41,362 nucleotides of DNA, taken from positions 1-41,362 of the forward strand of contig JAAUUT010000039.1 in assembly GCA_012031035.1 (NCBI GenBank), read 5' to 3'. Source of the DNA: Candidatus Altimarinota bacterium (GTDB lineage Bacteria; Cyanobacteriota; Cyanobacteriia; Cyanobacteriales; Microcystaceae). The notes beneath the pieces are model-generated. The model did no database searches. It was given only the letters and a program-made list of their open reading frames with translations, and was not told the DNA's origin. A program made the position numbers and the translations under genes. Position 1 is the stretch's first letter, and every line of letters starts with the position of its first letter. Below are positions 14,788-22,433 of this stretch, piece by piece.

Positions 14788-16068
14788 ATGCAACTCTTCT
14801 GGCAAACTGTAAAAATCGCGATCGCTACCCTAGCGATCCTCGGCATCGCAGACAACGCTAAAGCAGCTACTCTAAATAACAATCCCTTATCAGACGACCT
14901 AACTCAGCAATTGCAATCTATCCTCGCTCGCAATGTTCGAGAAAGTGGAACTCCTGGTGCAACAGTCAGTATTATTACTCCTGAAGGAACATGGACGGGA
15001 GCGAGTGGATTTTCCAATCTAGCAGAGGGAATCCCCATGCAACCTGACGATCAATTTAACATTGCCAGCGTCACCAAAACTTTTACTGCCGCCACCGTGC
15101 TGAAACTGGTAGATGAGGGACGGTTGAGTTTAGAAGATAACATCAGTCAATGGCTTTCTCCAGAAGTCATCGGCTATATTCCCGATGGTGACAAAATGAC
15201 CATTCGCCAACTATTAAATCATACTAGCGGCATTCGCAATTATACCGATGGAACTGCTTTTCAGTGCGATCCGGCAGACTTAGCCAATTGTGATTATCTG
15301 CGGGAATGGCAATCCGAAGAACTAATCGCTCTAATCGACGGAAAACCGCCTGGTGCGCCTCTAGGTACTTTTAGTTACTCCAATACCAACTATGTTTTGC
15401 TCGGAGAGATTGCAGAAGCGGCAACCCAATCGACCTATGCTGAGGTTTTGCACAGTCGCCTTCTCGCGCCTTTGGGATTAGACGACACCTTTTATCCACC
15501 CCAAGAAATGGTTCCTAGCGGATTTGTCCCAGGATACTTCGATCTTAATGGAGATGGGGATCTCGACGATCCATTAGAAGATCGGTTTGGTTCTGTTAAA
15601 CTTTTGACTACTTCTGGCGGGTTAGTATCTAATGCAGAAGATGTCAGCACATTTATTGATGCTCTATTTACAGGCAAGGTATTAAAGCCAAAAACTTTAG
15701 AAGAGATGCTTAATTTTGTCAATGTAGGAGGTTTTTCCGATCCACTAGGGAGAGTGGGATATGGTCTGGGCGTATGGAAGGCACAAACGTCTTTTGGCAC
15801 TGCTTGGGTGCATGATGGTGCCAATCCAGGTTATGAATCCCAGTACGTATATTTTCCCGATTTGAACATTACTGCTACTGTTTTGACTAACGAACGCAGG
15901 GATTTTAATCGCGATGGCAGTTTGGCAGAAGTCGATTGGCAAATCTTGTCAGAAAGCGTCGAGATCGTATTGCAGGATCGCCAATCAGTTCCAGAACCAG
16001 GCATGGTTGTTGGTGCGATCGCCATTAGCGCTGGGATGCTGTTAAGACGGAAGCGTCCTACTAGTTAA
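14788..16068 (+). CDS. Exported AmpC-like serine hydrolase with PEP-CTERM tail (SH2)
   Basis: Class C beta-lactamase-fold serine hydrolase of 426 residues from the ATG at 14788 (GAGG upstream); a GTG at 14764 would overlap the previous gene. The leader IAIATLAILGIADNAKAA is a signal peptide. Catalytic Ser94 and Lys97 lie in SVTK, Tyr197 in YSN and the late triad in VHDGANPGY. Two EF-hand-like loops are visible, DLNGDGDLDD and DFNRDGSLAEVD, suggesting calcium binding. The tail VPEPGMVVGAIAISAGML plus RRKR is a PEP-CTERM signal. Paralogue of SH1, but each has its own linkage: SH2 is followed 60 bases later by a CPBP protease and then a convergent RR2/HK2 pair. Substrate unknown. Confidence 0.9.
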   Translation: MQLFWQTVKIAIATLAILGIADNAKAATLNNNPLSDDLTQQLQSILARNVRESGTPGATVSIITPEGTWTGASGFSNLAEGIPMQPDDQFNIASVTKTFTAATVLKLVDEGRLSLEDNISQWLSPEVIGYIPDGDKMTIRQLLNHTSGIRNYTDGTAFQCDPADLANCDYLREWQSEELIALIDGKPPGAPLGTFSYSNTNYVLLGEIAEAATQSTYAEVLHSRLLAPLGLDDTFYPPQEMVPSGFVPGYFDLNGDGDLDDPLEDRFGSVKLLTTSGGLVSNAEDVSTFIDALFTGKVLKPKTLEEMLNFVNVGGFSDPLGRVGYGLGVWKAQTSFGTAWVHDGANPGYESQYVYFPDLNITATVLTNERRDFNRDGSLAEVDWQILSESVEIVLQDRQSVPEPGMVVGAIAISAGMLLRRKRPTS

Positions 16069-16127
16069 ACTGTCCAGATTCGCTCTCATCTCGACTATGA
16101 TATAAATAACTAGAACAGTAATTCTAG

Positions 16128-16772
16128 ATGAGTTTTCTGACATTGATCTCGGGTTTATGTCTTGCTCTAGTAGCACCTGTACTTTTGGCTGGCTTTGGCA
16201 ATTCTCAGAGTCTCACCAGCAAGGTGTTTGAGCAGATCTTTCTAGCAACGTTGGCGATCGCAATTTTAGGAATCGTCATCTTTTGGGAAAAACAACCTTT
16301 ATCTTCGATTGGCTTGCATCCTTGGCGCTGGCGTTCTCTAATCTGGGGTTTAGCGTTCGCTGGCATTCTCATTTTCATTTACTCTCCCCTGTTGCTCTGG
16401 GCAATGAATAAACTAGGTAGAAGCGGGTTTGAAGGCGGTCTTGACAAGCTCGCTAAACTTCCGATTTGGTATCTCATTTTTGCTGTCGCGATCGGTGGAG
16501 TCGTAGAAGAGATATTATATCGAGGTTATGCTACCGAACGATTGTCAGGATTGACGGGAAGTTATTGGATCGGTGGCGCTCTTTGTGCGATCGCGTTTGG
16601 TTTAGCTCATGTGCCCCTCTGGGGTTGGAATGCAGCTTTCACTACGGTTATTTCAGGAGGTTTGCTAACCCTCTTTTATCTAGGGACGGGAGATCTCATC
16701 GCTTGTATTATCGCTCACATTATTACCGATACTGTTGGCATCATCGTCAAGCCGCAAAGCGATAATTTGTAA
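16128..16772 (+). CDS. CPBP (Abi/CAAX-type) intramembrane protease
   Basis: Polytopic membrane glutamic protease of the CPBP/Rce1 family, 214 residues. The catalytic EExxxR motif is at residues 127-132 (VVEEILYRGY). Metal/water-binding His161 is in FGLAHVPLWG and His197 in AHIITDTVGI, where Asp replaces the more common Asn. Hydrophobic segments start at the N terminus (LISGLCLALVAPVLLAG). The gene follows SH2 by about 60 bases, probably as the last of its operon. Family roles range from prenyl-protein processing to bacteriocin immunity; here processing of exported surface proteins is a reasonable but untested idea. A truncated copy of its 5' end is found near 21138. Confidence 0.88.
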   Translation: MSFLTLISGLCLALVAPVLLAGFGNSQSLTSKVFEQIFLATLAIAILGIVIFWEKQPLSSIGLHPWRWRSLIWGLAFAGILIFIYSPLLLWAMNKLGRSGFEGGLDKLAKLPIWYLIFAVAIGGVVEEILYRGYATERLSGLTGSYWIGGALCAIAFGLAHVPLWGWNAAFTTVISGGLLTLFYLGTGDLIACIIAHIITDTVGIIVKPQSDNL

Positions 16773-16835
16773 TTTCAATCCTCTTTAATTACGAACCGAC
16801 GCGGACGCGAGCGTTGCCGGAGGAAGCCCGACGAA

Positions 16836-17477
16836 TTACGAATTATTAAGGTGCTGCTTTGCCCAAAGTGCTGCTTGAGTGCGATCGCGCATTCCCAGAC
16901 GATTCAACACCTGAGAGACATAGTTTTTCACCGTTCCCTCTGTCAGATGCAAAGTTTGAGCAATTTCTCGGTTGCTTTTGCCCATCGCGAGTTGCACTAA
17001 GATCTCGCGTTCTCTCTCCGTGAAGTTATACTGTTCGGAAGATTTGAACGTCATGGGGGCGTTGAGTTGGGCAATAACTTTCGGCGCGATGGTCGGGCCA
17101 AGCTGGCAGTGTCCCTGGTACAAAGTCCGAATGGCGGTGGCGAGTTGAGGAGCCGGCGTACTTTTAAGTAAGTAGCCCAACGCTCCTGCTTGCAGCGATT
17201 TCCAGATGTATTCATCTTCATCAAACGTGGTCAACACCAAAATGCGTATCCAGGGAAAGCGTTGATGAATTTCCTGAGTTGCCATCACGCCATCGCAAAT
17301 AGGCATTCGCACGTCCATCAAAATGACATCGGGTTGCAGTTGAGATGAAAGCGCGATCGCTGCTTGTCCATCGCTTGCTTGCCCAACAACATCTAAGTCG
17401 GGTTCCAGTGCCAAAAGCGAGGCAAGTCCCTGACGAAATAAGGGTTGGTCATCGACTATAAGCAAGCGAATCATCAT
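16836..17477 (-). CDS. NarL/LuxR-family response regulator (RR2)
   Basis: Response regulator of 213 residues with the receiver pair VDD, phosphoacceptor Asp55 in ILMDVRMP, VLTTFDEDE and LLKSTP, then a GerE/LuxR helix-turn-helix (FTEREREILVQLAMGKSNREIA, LTEGTVKNYV). It is nearly identical to RR1 across receiver and DNA-binding helices. Its ATG overlaps the stop region of HK2 by 4 bases, showing translational coupling and a cognate pair. Convergent with the CPBP protease gene. It may bind the ATGAC-N4-GTCAT sites (inference). Confidence 0.94.
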   Translation of the reverse strand: MMIRLLIVDDQPLFRQGLASLLALEPDLDVVGQASDGQAAIALSSQLQPDVILMDVRMPICDGVMATQEIHQRFPWIRILVLTTFDEDEYIWKSLQAGALGYLLKSTPAPQLATAIRTLYQGHCQLGPTIAPKVIAQLNAPMTFKSSEQYNFTEREREILVQLAMGKSNREIAQTLHLTEGTVKNYVSQVLNRLGMRDRTQAALWAKQHLNNS

Positions 17478-18721
17478 TCAGATAAGGGAATCGTAATGCG
17501 AATAGAAGTCCCCTGACCTACTGCACTTTGAATCTTAAACTGCCCATTGAGTAATTGTACCCGCTCTCGCATTCCTAGCAGCCCAAAACCCGCACGAGTT
17601 AGGGCAGGATCGAATCCAATCCCATCATCGCGTAGCTCGATTTCGATCGCGGTTGGAGTCGTGTAGCTGTTTAAATTTACCTGAGTGGTCTGAGAATGTT
17701 TTTGTACGTTCGTCAGTCCTTCTTGAATTATGCAATAAAGTTGATGGCTTTGCTGAGTTGTTAGTAAGGGCAGTTTGAGATCGCAGTGAATTTGAAGAGA
17801 ACGATCCTGGCGAATCCGATCTGCCAAATTCGTCAACGCTCGATCGAGATCGAAGTCATCGTGTCGGAGTATCTGTACAGATTGCCGCACGTCTTGCAAG
17901 CATTGTTTGGCGAGTTGATAGGCGATCGCCACTGCCTCTTGCGATGCGTTAGGATTGGTCTGAAACAGTCTCTGGGCCAACTGTAGCTGTACGTCGAGCG
18001 TAGTAAGCGAATGCCCCAAAGAATCGTGAATTTCTCTAGCAATGCGAGTGCGTTCCAACGTCGCTGTCTGCGCTTCTACCTGTTGAGCTAACGCTTCTGC
18101 TTTTTGACGATTTTTTCGTTCTGCAACCAATACAACCCCAAAACAAATGGCAACCAAACTTGCCCCTATATAGTTGATAACATTCACTAATAAAATAGTT
18201 GGAACGTGGTAAACAGTAATACCAGCCCCAATCCGTTCGACCACTTCTGCAATCCGTTGCGGCAAAATCCAAGCAGAGATGACGGTGTTGCCAATGCCAA
18301 GGGCGATCGCAGCTACAACTACTTCTCGCCAACGCAGCAGAAAACAACTCTTGGCAAGGATAAAATACATCAACAGATCGAACCACAATCGCATCGTCAA
18401 GGCTACCAAAATCAGCAGCAGTTCGATCGCCACATACAGACGACGCTGCCAAAGCGGACGGGCAACAGGAAAGTAGCCACTCAAGCAAAAAAAAATTCCT
18501 ACATAAGCGCAAAAGAGAGGCAACAGTTGTGGATGCTTCTGAAAATAGTCGCTGAGCAACCCCGATAATAAACTTGCCAGCAACACCATCCATTCCACAT
18601 ATCGTACCGTCTGCCGCAGGGACGCAAAGAGGCTGTTTGTTTTGTCATGCCAACTCGTGCAGAAAAGCCATCTATTCCGATCTTGCAATAAATGGACTGG
18701 CGCGATCGTGACGAAAGTCAT
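17474..18721 (-). CDS. DesK/NarX-like sensor histidine kinase HK2
   Basis: Membrane sensor kinase, 415 residues from the ATG at 18721. About six hydrophobic segments lie between residues 44 and 200. A coiled linker leads to the HisKA_3 phosphoacceptor His232 in RTRIAREIHDSLGH, then an ATPase domain with YCIIQEGLTNVQKHS, DDGIGFD and FGLLGMRERVQ. No large periplasmic domain is present, so it probably senses within or near the membrane, as DesK and LiaS-type kinases do. The chosen start lies inside the inverted repeat 18708-18721; homology with HK1 begins nearer residue 20, so the true start may be downstream (for example TTG at 18688). Cognate partner RR2 overlaps by 4 bases. Intact, unlike HK1. 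Confidence 0.92.
   Translation of the reverse strand: MTFVTIAPVHLLQDRNRWLFCTSWHDKTNSLFASLRQTVRYVEWMVLLASLLSGLLSDYFQKHPQLLPLFCAYVGIFFCLSGYFPVARPLWQRRLYVAIELLLILVALTMRLWFDLLMYFILAKSCFLLRWREVVVAAIALGIGNTVISAWILPQRIAEVVERIGAGITVYHVPTILLVNVINYIGASLVAICFGVVLVAERKNRQKAEALAQQVEAQTATLERTRIAREIHDSLGHSLTTLDVQLQLAQRLFQTNPNASQEAVAIAYQLAKQCLQDVRQSVQILRHDDFDLDRALTNLADRIRQDRSLQIHCDLKLPLLTTQQSHQLYCIIQEGLTNVQKHSQTTQVNLNSYTTPTAIEIELRDDGIGFDPALTRAGFGLLGMRERVQLLNGQFKIQSAVGQGTSIRITIPLSE
18708..18721. promoter_or_regulatory. ATGAC-N4-GTCAT-like site upstream of HK2-RR2
   Basis: GTGACGAAAGTCAT matches the perfect sites at 7826 and 9125 at nine of ten arm positions and keeps a TGAC-N4-GTCA core. It lies in the divergent region between HK2-RR2 (-) and the secreted protein at 18805 (+), and overlaps the longest possible HK2 start. 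Candidate operator for autoregulation; inference. Confidence 0.45.
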
Positions 18722-18804
18722 GAAATTTGCCTAACTTTAGGCAAGGTTGCGATCGCATTTCATCGCCTACAGTGAGATTGTTCGCATTGTTCAGGAGTGA
18801 CTGT

Positions 18805-19332
18805 ATGAAATCTGTGCGGTTATTTTTTTGGGGTCTTGGCGTAGGATTGCTGGGAATAGGCATCGGTACGATTTCGGCGCAAGCAGAACCCGCCCCCCTA
18901 TTCGCGCCAATTTTGCCGGAAATTCGCGAAAAATTACCTCAAGGATTGCAAATGCGCCTACCAGCTACACTGCCCGAACGCCCAGAAACACTTTACCCCT
19001 TCGTGAAAGCGAACGATCGCGGTTTGCAAGTATATTTAGCGATCGATGCAGAATGCGATCGCCCTAGTTGTTCGGTGGGGGGAGCCTCTGTCTTTACTCA
19101 AACGGGATTTGCTTCCTGGCAGCGCAAACTAGAAAATGCAGAGGCGATCGCTTTACCGAATGGCATCCAGGGCTATTATTTAAAGCTAGGAGAGGGGGAA
19201 GATGCAGACCATTATGTCATTTGGCAGCAGGACGGCGCTGGCTATGTTATTGGTACAGACAGCCGCAACACGGAGCGACAAGAGTTGGTGCAAATTGCCG
19301 CGTCAATGGTAAGCGAGCCACCGATTCGATAA
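18805..19332 (+). CDS. Exported hypothetical protein, 175 residues
   Basis: The ATG at 18805 is chosen because AGGA lies a few bases upstream; the frame is open further back to 18727 but without a good site. The product has a signal peptide (FFWGLGVGLLGIGIG, cleavage near ISAQAEP), a proline-rich linker (LFAPILPEIREKLP, MRLPATLPERPETLYP) and a compact domain with a possible disulfide (AECDRPSCSVGG) ending in HYVIWQQDGAGYVIGTDS. I do not recognise a named family. It is divergent from HK2 and shares the inverted repeat at 18708, so it may be part of the same regulon. Confidence 0.75.
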   Translation: MKSVRLFFWGLGVGLLGIGIGTISAQAEPAPLFAPILPEIREKLPQGLQMRLPATLPERPETLYPFVKANDRGLQVYLAIDAECDRPSCSVGGASVFTQTGFASWQRKLENAEAIALPNGIQGYYLKLGEGEDADHYVIWQQDGAGYVIGTDSRNTERQELVQIAASMVSEPPIR

Positions 19333-19541
19333 TCTTGACAACGATTATGAGAACATTACATGGAGGATAAATCCTATTCTCCCTATCGAGAGCAATGCCA
19401 GATTTAGGATGGTTCCGTGGTCGTCCTGGTCTTGGTTTGGCGATAACGCCGTTTATGCAGCGCTCGTTGAAGCGATTATAGAAAACAATATTCTATTTTC
19501 ACTTTTTCAATAAAGACTTTTAGTGTTCGCTATATAGTTGA

Positions 19542-19832
19542 CTATTCGACCCCCAACTCCTCCTTCCACTGCTTCAGATCTTCATCCGACAACGACGGAA
19601 CCCGCTTTGCAGTTTTTGGTCCATATTTCGTAGGAGGAATCGATTTCACCAGATCTCTAAACTTATGTTGTGGTAATTGTTCGAGCGCCTTCAGGGCCGC
19701 ACGCATTACAAAGCTCGTAGTAGGAGCGATAACGCCGCCTACAACTTCTGCTTTGTGCTGGAGTCTCTCAAGCCGCCTATTATCCTCGCTTGTAAGAGAC
19801 AATGACCTAATATTTCGCCATCCTTCTTTCAT
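19542..19832 (-). CDS. Small hypothetical protein, 96 residues
   Basis: A soluble, charged protein. The N-terminal part SLSLTSEDNRRLERLQHKAEVVGGVIAPTTSFVMRAALKALEQLP looks like a beta strand followed by two helices, as in ribbon-helix-helix DNA-binding proteins and some antitoxins. The C-terminal half is Lys/Pro rich (PPTKYGPKTAKRVPSLSDEDLKQWKEEL). No toxin partner is next to it. It lies next to the IS-rich decay zone and may be a mobile or plasmid-derived gene. Function is not assigned; a chance frame is less likely given its composition. Confidence 0.5.
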   Translation of the reverse strand: MKEGWRNIRSLSLTSEDNRRLERLQHKAEVVGGVIAPTTSFVMRAALKALEQLPQHKFRDLVKSIPPTKYGPKTAKRVPSLSDEDLKQWKEELGVE

Positions 19833-20009
19833 GCCGTCAAGCTCGCTAAAAAAAGTTTGTAATACACACTAGATATATCAAAGGCAAAATCGGTCTGAAA
19901 AGAGCGTTTCGGGGACGAAAACTCTGGTTTTGGGCATCTGATTCAAGGGTATCGGCGACCTCACGATCGCCTGTTCTTATCCTTGCATCAAAGATAAAAC
20001 CTAATAAAT

Positions 20010-20797
20010 TCAACTACTTAGTCGTCCCTGAAAAATAGGGTTTAGGATGAGGCAGAAGAAGAACACACAGACGTAGAAAAAAATCGACAGAGCTTTCGGA
20101 GATTGAAACCACAGCCAGCTAGCAGCGCATTGATTAGATCGCCTGTGTGTGGTGCCTTGTAAGTAATTGCGACCCATACCGTGGTCATGTTTGCAATGTC
20201 CAATCACGGGTTCGATAGCACTGCGACGCTTAAGCAACTTCTTAATGGTAGTACAGAGCTTACGTTTGCCACTCACCAAAACATTCACATGACTAGGATG
20301 ATGTAAAGCACCCCGAAAGCCTTTGTCTACAACCGCCTGTTGGACGGAAACATTGGTTAATTGTTCTACTTGAGTCAGTGCTGGAGCAAGTGTAACTCCA
20401 TCGTAAGGATTGCCATGTTTGGCAAAAATCCCTACAAGCCAGTTACTTCTGCACCCACTCTTTGTCGCCATTTAACCAGTGTTGTGGGATGACAAGGTAA
20501 GTCATGGTGAAAAATCTGTTCGCCGCAAAAATATTGCCAGTAAGGATTTTCCACCCACTTGTTGACCACTAATTCATCGCTTTCGTCGTAAAGCGCGCTG
20601 AATTAGTGCAGTCCCACCATCAATCTAGTCGCTAAACGCGGTCGCCCTGCCTCAGCTACAATTTGTTGGCCAAATTCAATCTCGAAGTAATCCCAGTCGA
20701 TTGCTTGAGCCATTTTGACTAAAGGATGTTGATGATTTAATTGGCGTTCGAGTAAAAGAGGATTGTTAGGCAGATCGGGGGGAACAGATTTGCTCAT
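20010..20797 (-). pseudogene. IS5-family transposase, deleted and frameshifted
   Basis: The N-terminal piece (20603-20797) is the DUF772-like start with LVKMAQAIDWDYFEIEFG and RLATRLMVGLH. After a frame break the bases upstream of 20603 still read DESDELVVNKWVENPYWQYFCGEQ-type sequence, ending with KWRQRVGAE. A deletion then joins this to the late part NWLVGIFAKHGNPYDGVTLAPAL (20010-20471), losing the middle region with catalytic acidic residues. A further break occurs near HGMGRNYLQGTT. The last residues run through the right-hand inverted repeat into flanking DNA. No active transposase is possible. Confidence 0.82.
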
Positions 20798-20905
20798 TTT
20801 GCCAGATTTTCTAGTAGAGAGTCAGCTTTCTGGCAATTTTACAACAGCTTTTCTGGATTCAAATTGTTATCCTGACTTTATTTAACACTTTTTTCAGGGA
20901 CGACT
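20020..20905. mobile_element. Degenerate IS5-like element
   Basis: Terminal inverted repeats are AGTCGTCCCTGAAAAA at the left (20020-20035) and its complement at the right (20890-20905). The interior holds remains of a DDE transposase on the - strand. About 886 bp remain; a full element with a transposase of roughly 350-450 residues would be longer, so a central part is missing. If the ends are GTCGTCC..GGACGAC, both flanks carry TA, a possible target duplication. Not able to move by itself. Confidence 0.8.
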
Positions 20906-20924
20906 AGTCTAAACTCCAGTATGG

Positions 20925-21197
20925 TAGCAATCCTCGGCATCGCAGACAACGCTAAAGCAGCTACCCTGACTAATAATCCCTTATCAGAAGACCTCACCGA
21001 GAAATTGCAATCTGTACTCGATCGCAATGTTCGAGAAAGCGGAACTTTAAACACTCTCTATACATTCCACTAATGAGTCCTAGCAGTTAAACCTTCCAAA
21101 TTCGATACCATACAAATAACCAGAACAATAATTCTATATGAGTTTTCTTCCAACGATCGCGGGTTTATGTCTTGCTCTAGGCCTACCTGCACTTTTA
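20925..21197 (+). pseudogene. Truncated copy of SH2 plus CPBP protease start
   Basis: The left part (20925-21046) is nearly the same as the SH2 signal-peptide and N-terminal region near 14830-14956 (LGIADNAKAATL.., ending CGAGAAAGCGGAACT). About 30 unrelated bases follow. The right part (about 21077-21197) matches the SH2 stop region, the SH2-CPBP spacer and the first codons of the CPBP gene near 16053-16195. About 1.1 kb of the hydrolase body is deleted between them. The copy is cut by the ISKra4-like element on the right and lies against the IS5 end on the left. It is the relic of a duplicated SH2-CPBP unit. Confidence 0.85.
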
Positions 21198-21225
21198 TTC
21201 ATTATTTTTGTGAGAAAAGTTTGTA

Positions 21226-22398
21226 GGGAGCATCCAGTTTTGGCAGAAAGACTTAAATAGCAAGTAAACCATTGAGGTAAGCACAACGAACCGAAAGGAT
21301 GTGATTGACACTCTCAACATTCCACTGTGCCCCAGCAATTTTTATCCTGGCACCAATCTGTTTAATAGCCGACTCGACAGCACCGGAACCTATAGAACAA
21401 AATTGTTGAGCCTGGTAATAGCTATAGTTGACGATGCGAGAGCGATGGGAAGTTGAGATAAGCGATGAAGTTCTTAACTTGTTTGCCTCGGCTTGAATGC
21501 AATAAAGCCTGAGTTTCTTCTACTTGACCCTGCCACAAAAGAGTTTCAGCCGCTTTGAGTCGCTTAAAAGAACCACCAATTTTGTAAAGATTCTCTTTGA
21601 GATGATACCAATCTAAAATTTCCCAACGCTCAAAATGCTCAGTTTGACCAAATTCTTTCACTAAATTCCAAACACCATCATGACCATCTCCCAAGCACAC
21701 AAGTGGATTAACCAGATGCTGGCTATTGACATAATCGACTAACGATTGGTTATCATCAAAAAAAGCACCATAGTAAATCCCTTGCAGACGAACGGCTTTA
21801 TAGTCTCTCCACTGACAACTTTGCTTGAGTTTTCCCCGAAGTCGGACTTTTCCTCCATCCACACTCAGTTCACTAACGGCTATTTGAGCTTGTGGTAGTT
21901 GAAAATCTTGCGACAGAACTAGTTGTTGTTGCGTTGAGTGACCAACTTTCACTCCTGTCAATGCCTCAATCTCAATTTCTGCATTTTGGTAGGATTGATT
22001 GGCACATAGCCTCAAACAGCACTTTTAAAGCAATGGACTTAACCGACTTCTTGGCTTCAAGCCCAGTCTCTGTAACTGTTTGGCTTTCAATTTTAGTTCC
22101 CCAACTAAGCTTTTGATTTTTCGGGTTTTACCGACTTTTGTTCTTGTTGTTTGTGTGATAAAAAAAGGGCGATTTCTGGGCTGACCAGCTCTAAAATTTG
22201 ACTTCGTACTGTTTTTTCTATGCCTTCGAGGTCGGTTAGTTTACTAGGGTCGGCTTCTTCATACAACAATGTTGCCAATTCTTGTAAACAAGTTTTGAGC
22301 CGTTCTTGTCGCTCCTGGTTCATGATTCCCACACTACACTTCTTTGTCTCTCTTATCTTCTCCTATAACTTGTATATCTTCCAAAACTGGATGCTCCC
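21226..22398. mobile_element. ISKra4-like element with 8-bp target duplication
   Basis: The termini GGGAGCATCCAGTTTTGG (21226-21243) and its inverse complement (22381-22398) match over 18 bases. The direct repeat AGTTTGTA flanks both sides (21218-21225 and 22399-22406), as expected of an 8-bp target duplication. The element is about 1.17 kb, and its transposase on the - strand is broken. The clean duplication shows a simple insertion, more recent than the truncation of the neighbouring SH2/CPBP relic. Confidence 0.9.
21253..22332 (-). pseudogene. ISKra4-family transposase, frameshifted
   Basis: Starts MGIMNQERQERLKTCLQELA (from 22332) and runs to PEKSKA, then stops. The next part in another frame reads LKLKAKQLQRLGLKPRSRLSPLL and meets a TAA where a Glu codon is expected. 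The main piece (21422-22015) holds SELSVDGGKVRLRGK, LVCLGDGHDGVWNLVKEF and EILDWYHLKENLYKI with the DDE-type acidic residues. A last one-base break near 21436 separates the end, which in another frame reads YYQAQQFCSIGSGAVESAIK and stops at 21253. At least three lesions make it inactive. Family assignment rests on the start motif, length and the 8-bp duplication. Confidence 0.82.
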
Positions 22399-22433
22399 AG
22401 TTTGTAAGACTTTAACGCCCAAATTAAAACGAT

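Noticed and set aside
18036-18593. Minus-strand frame of 185 codons within HK2
   Set aside because: Overlaps the transmembrane part of HK2 in another frame; Cys/Ser/Arg-rich without family likeness.
19395-19478. 27-codon frame between the 18805 gene and the 19542 gene
   Set aside because: Very short, no ribosome-binding site, no recognisable motif.
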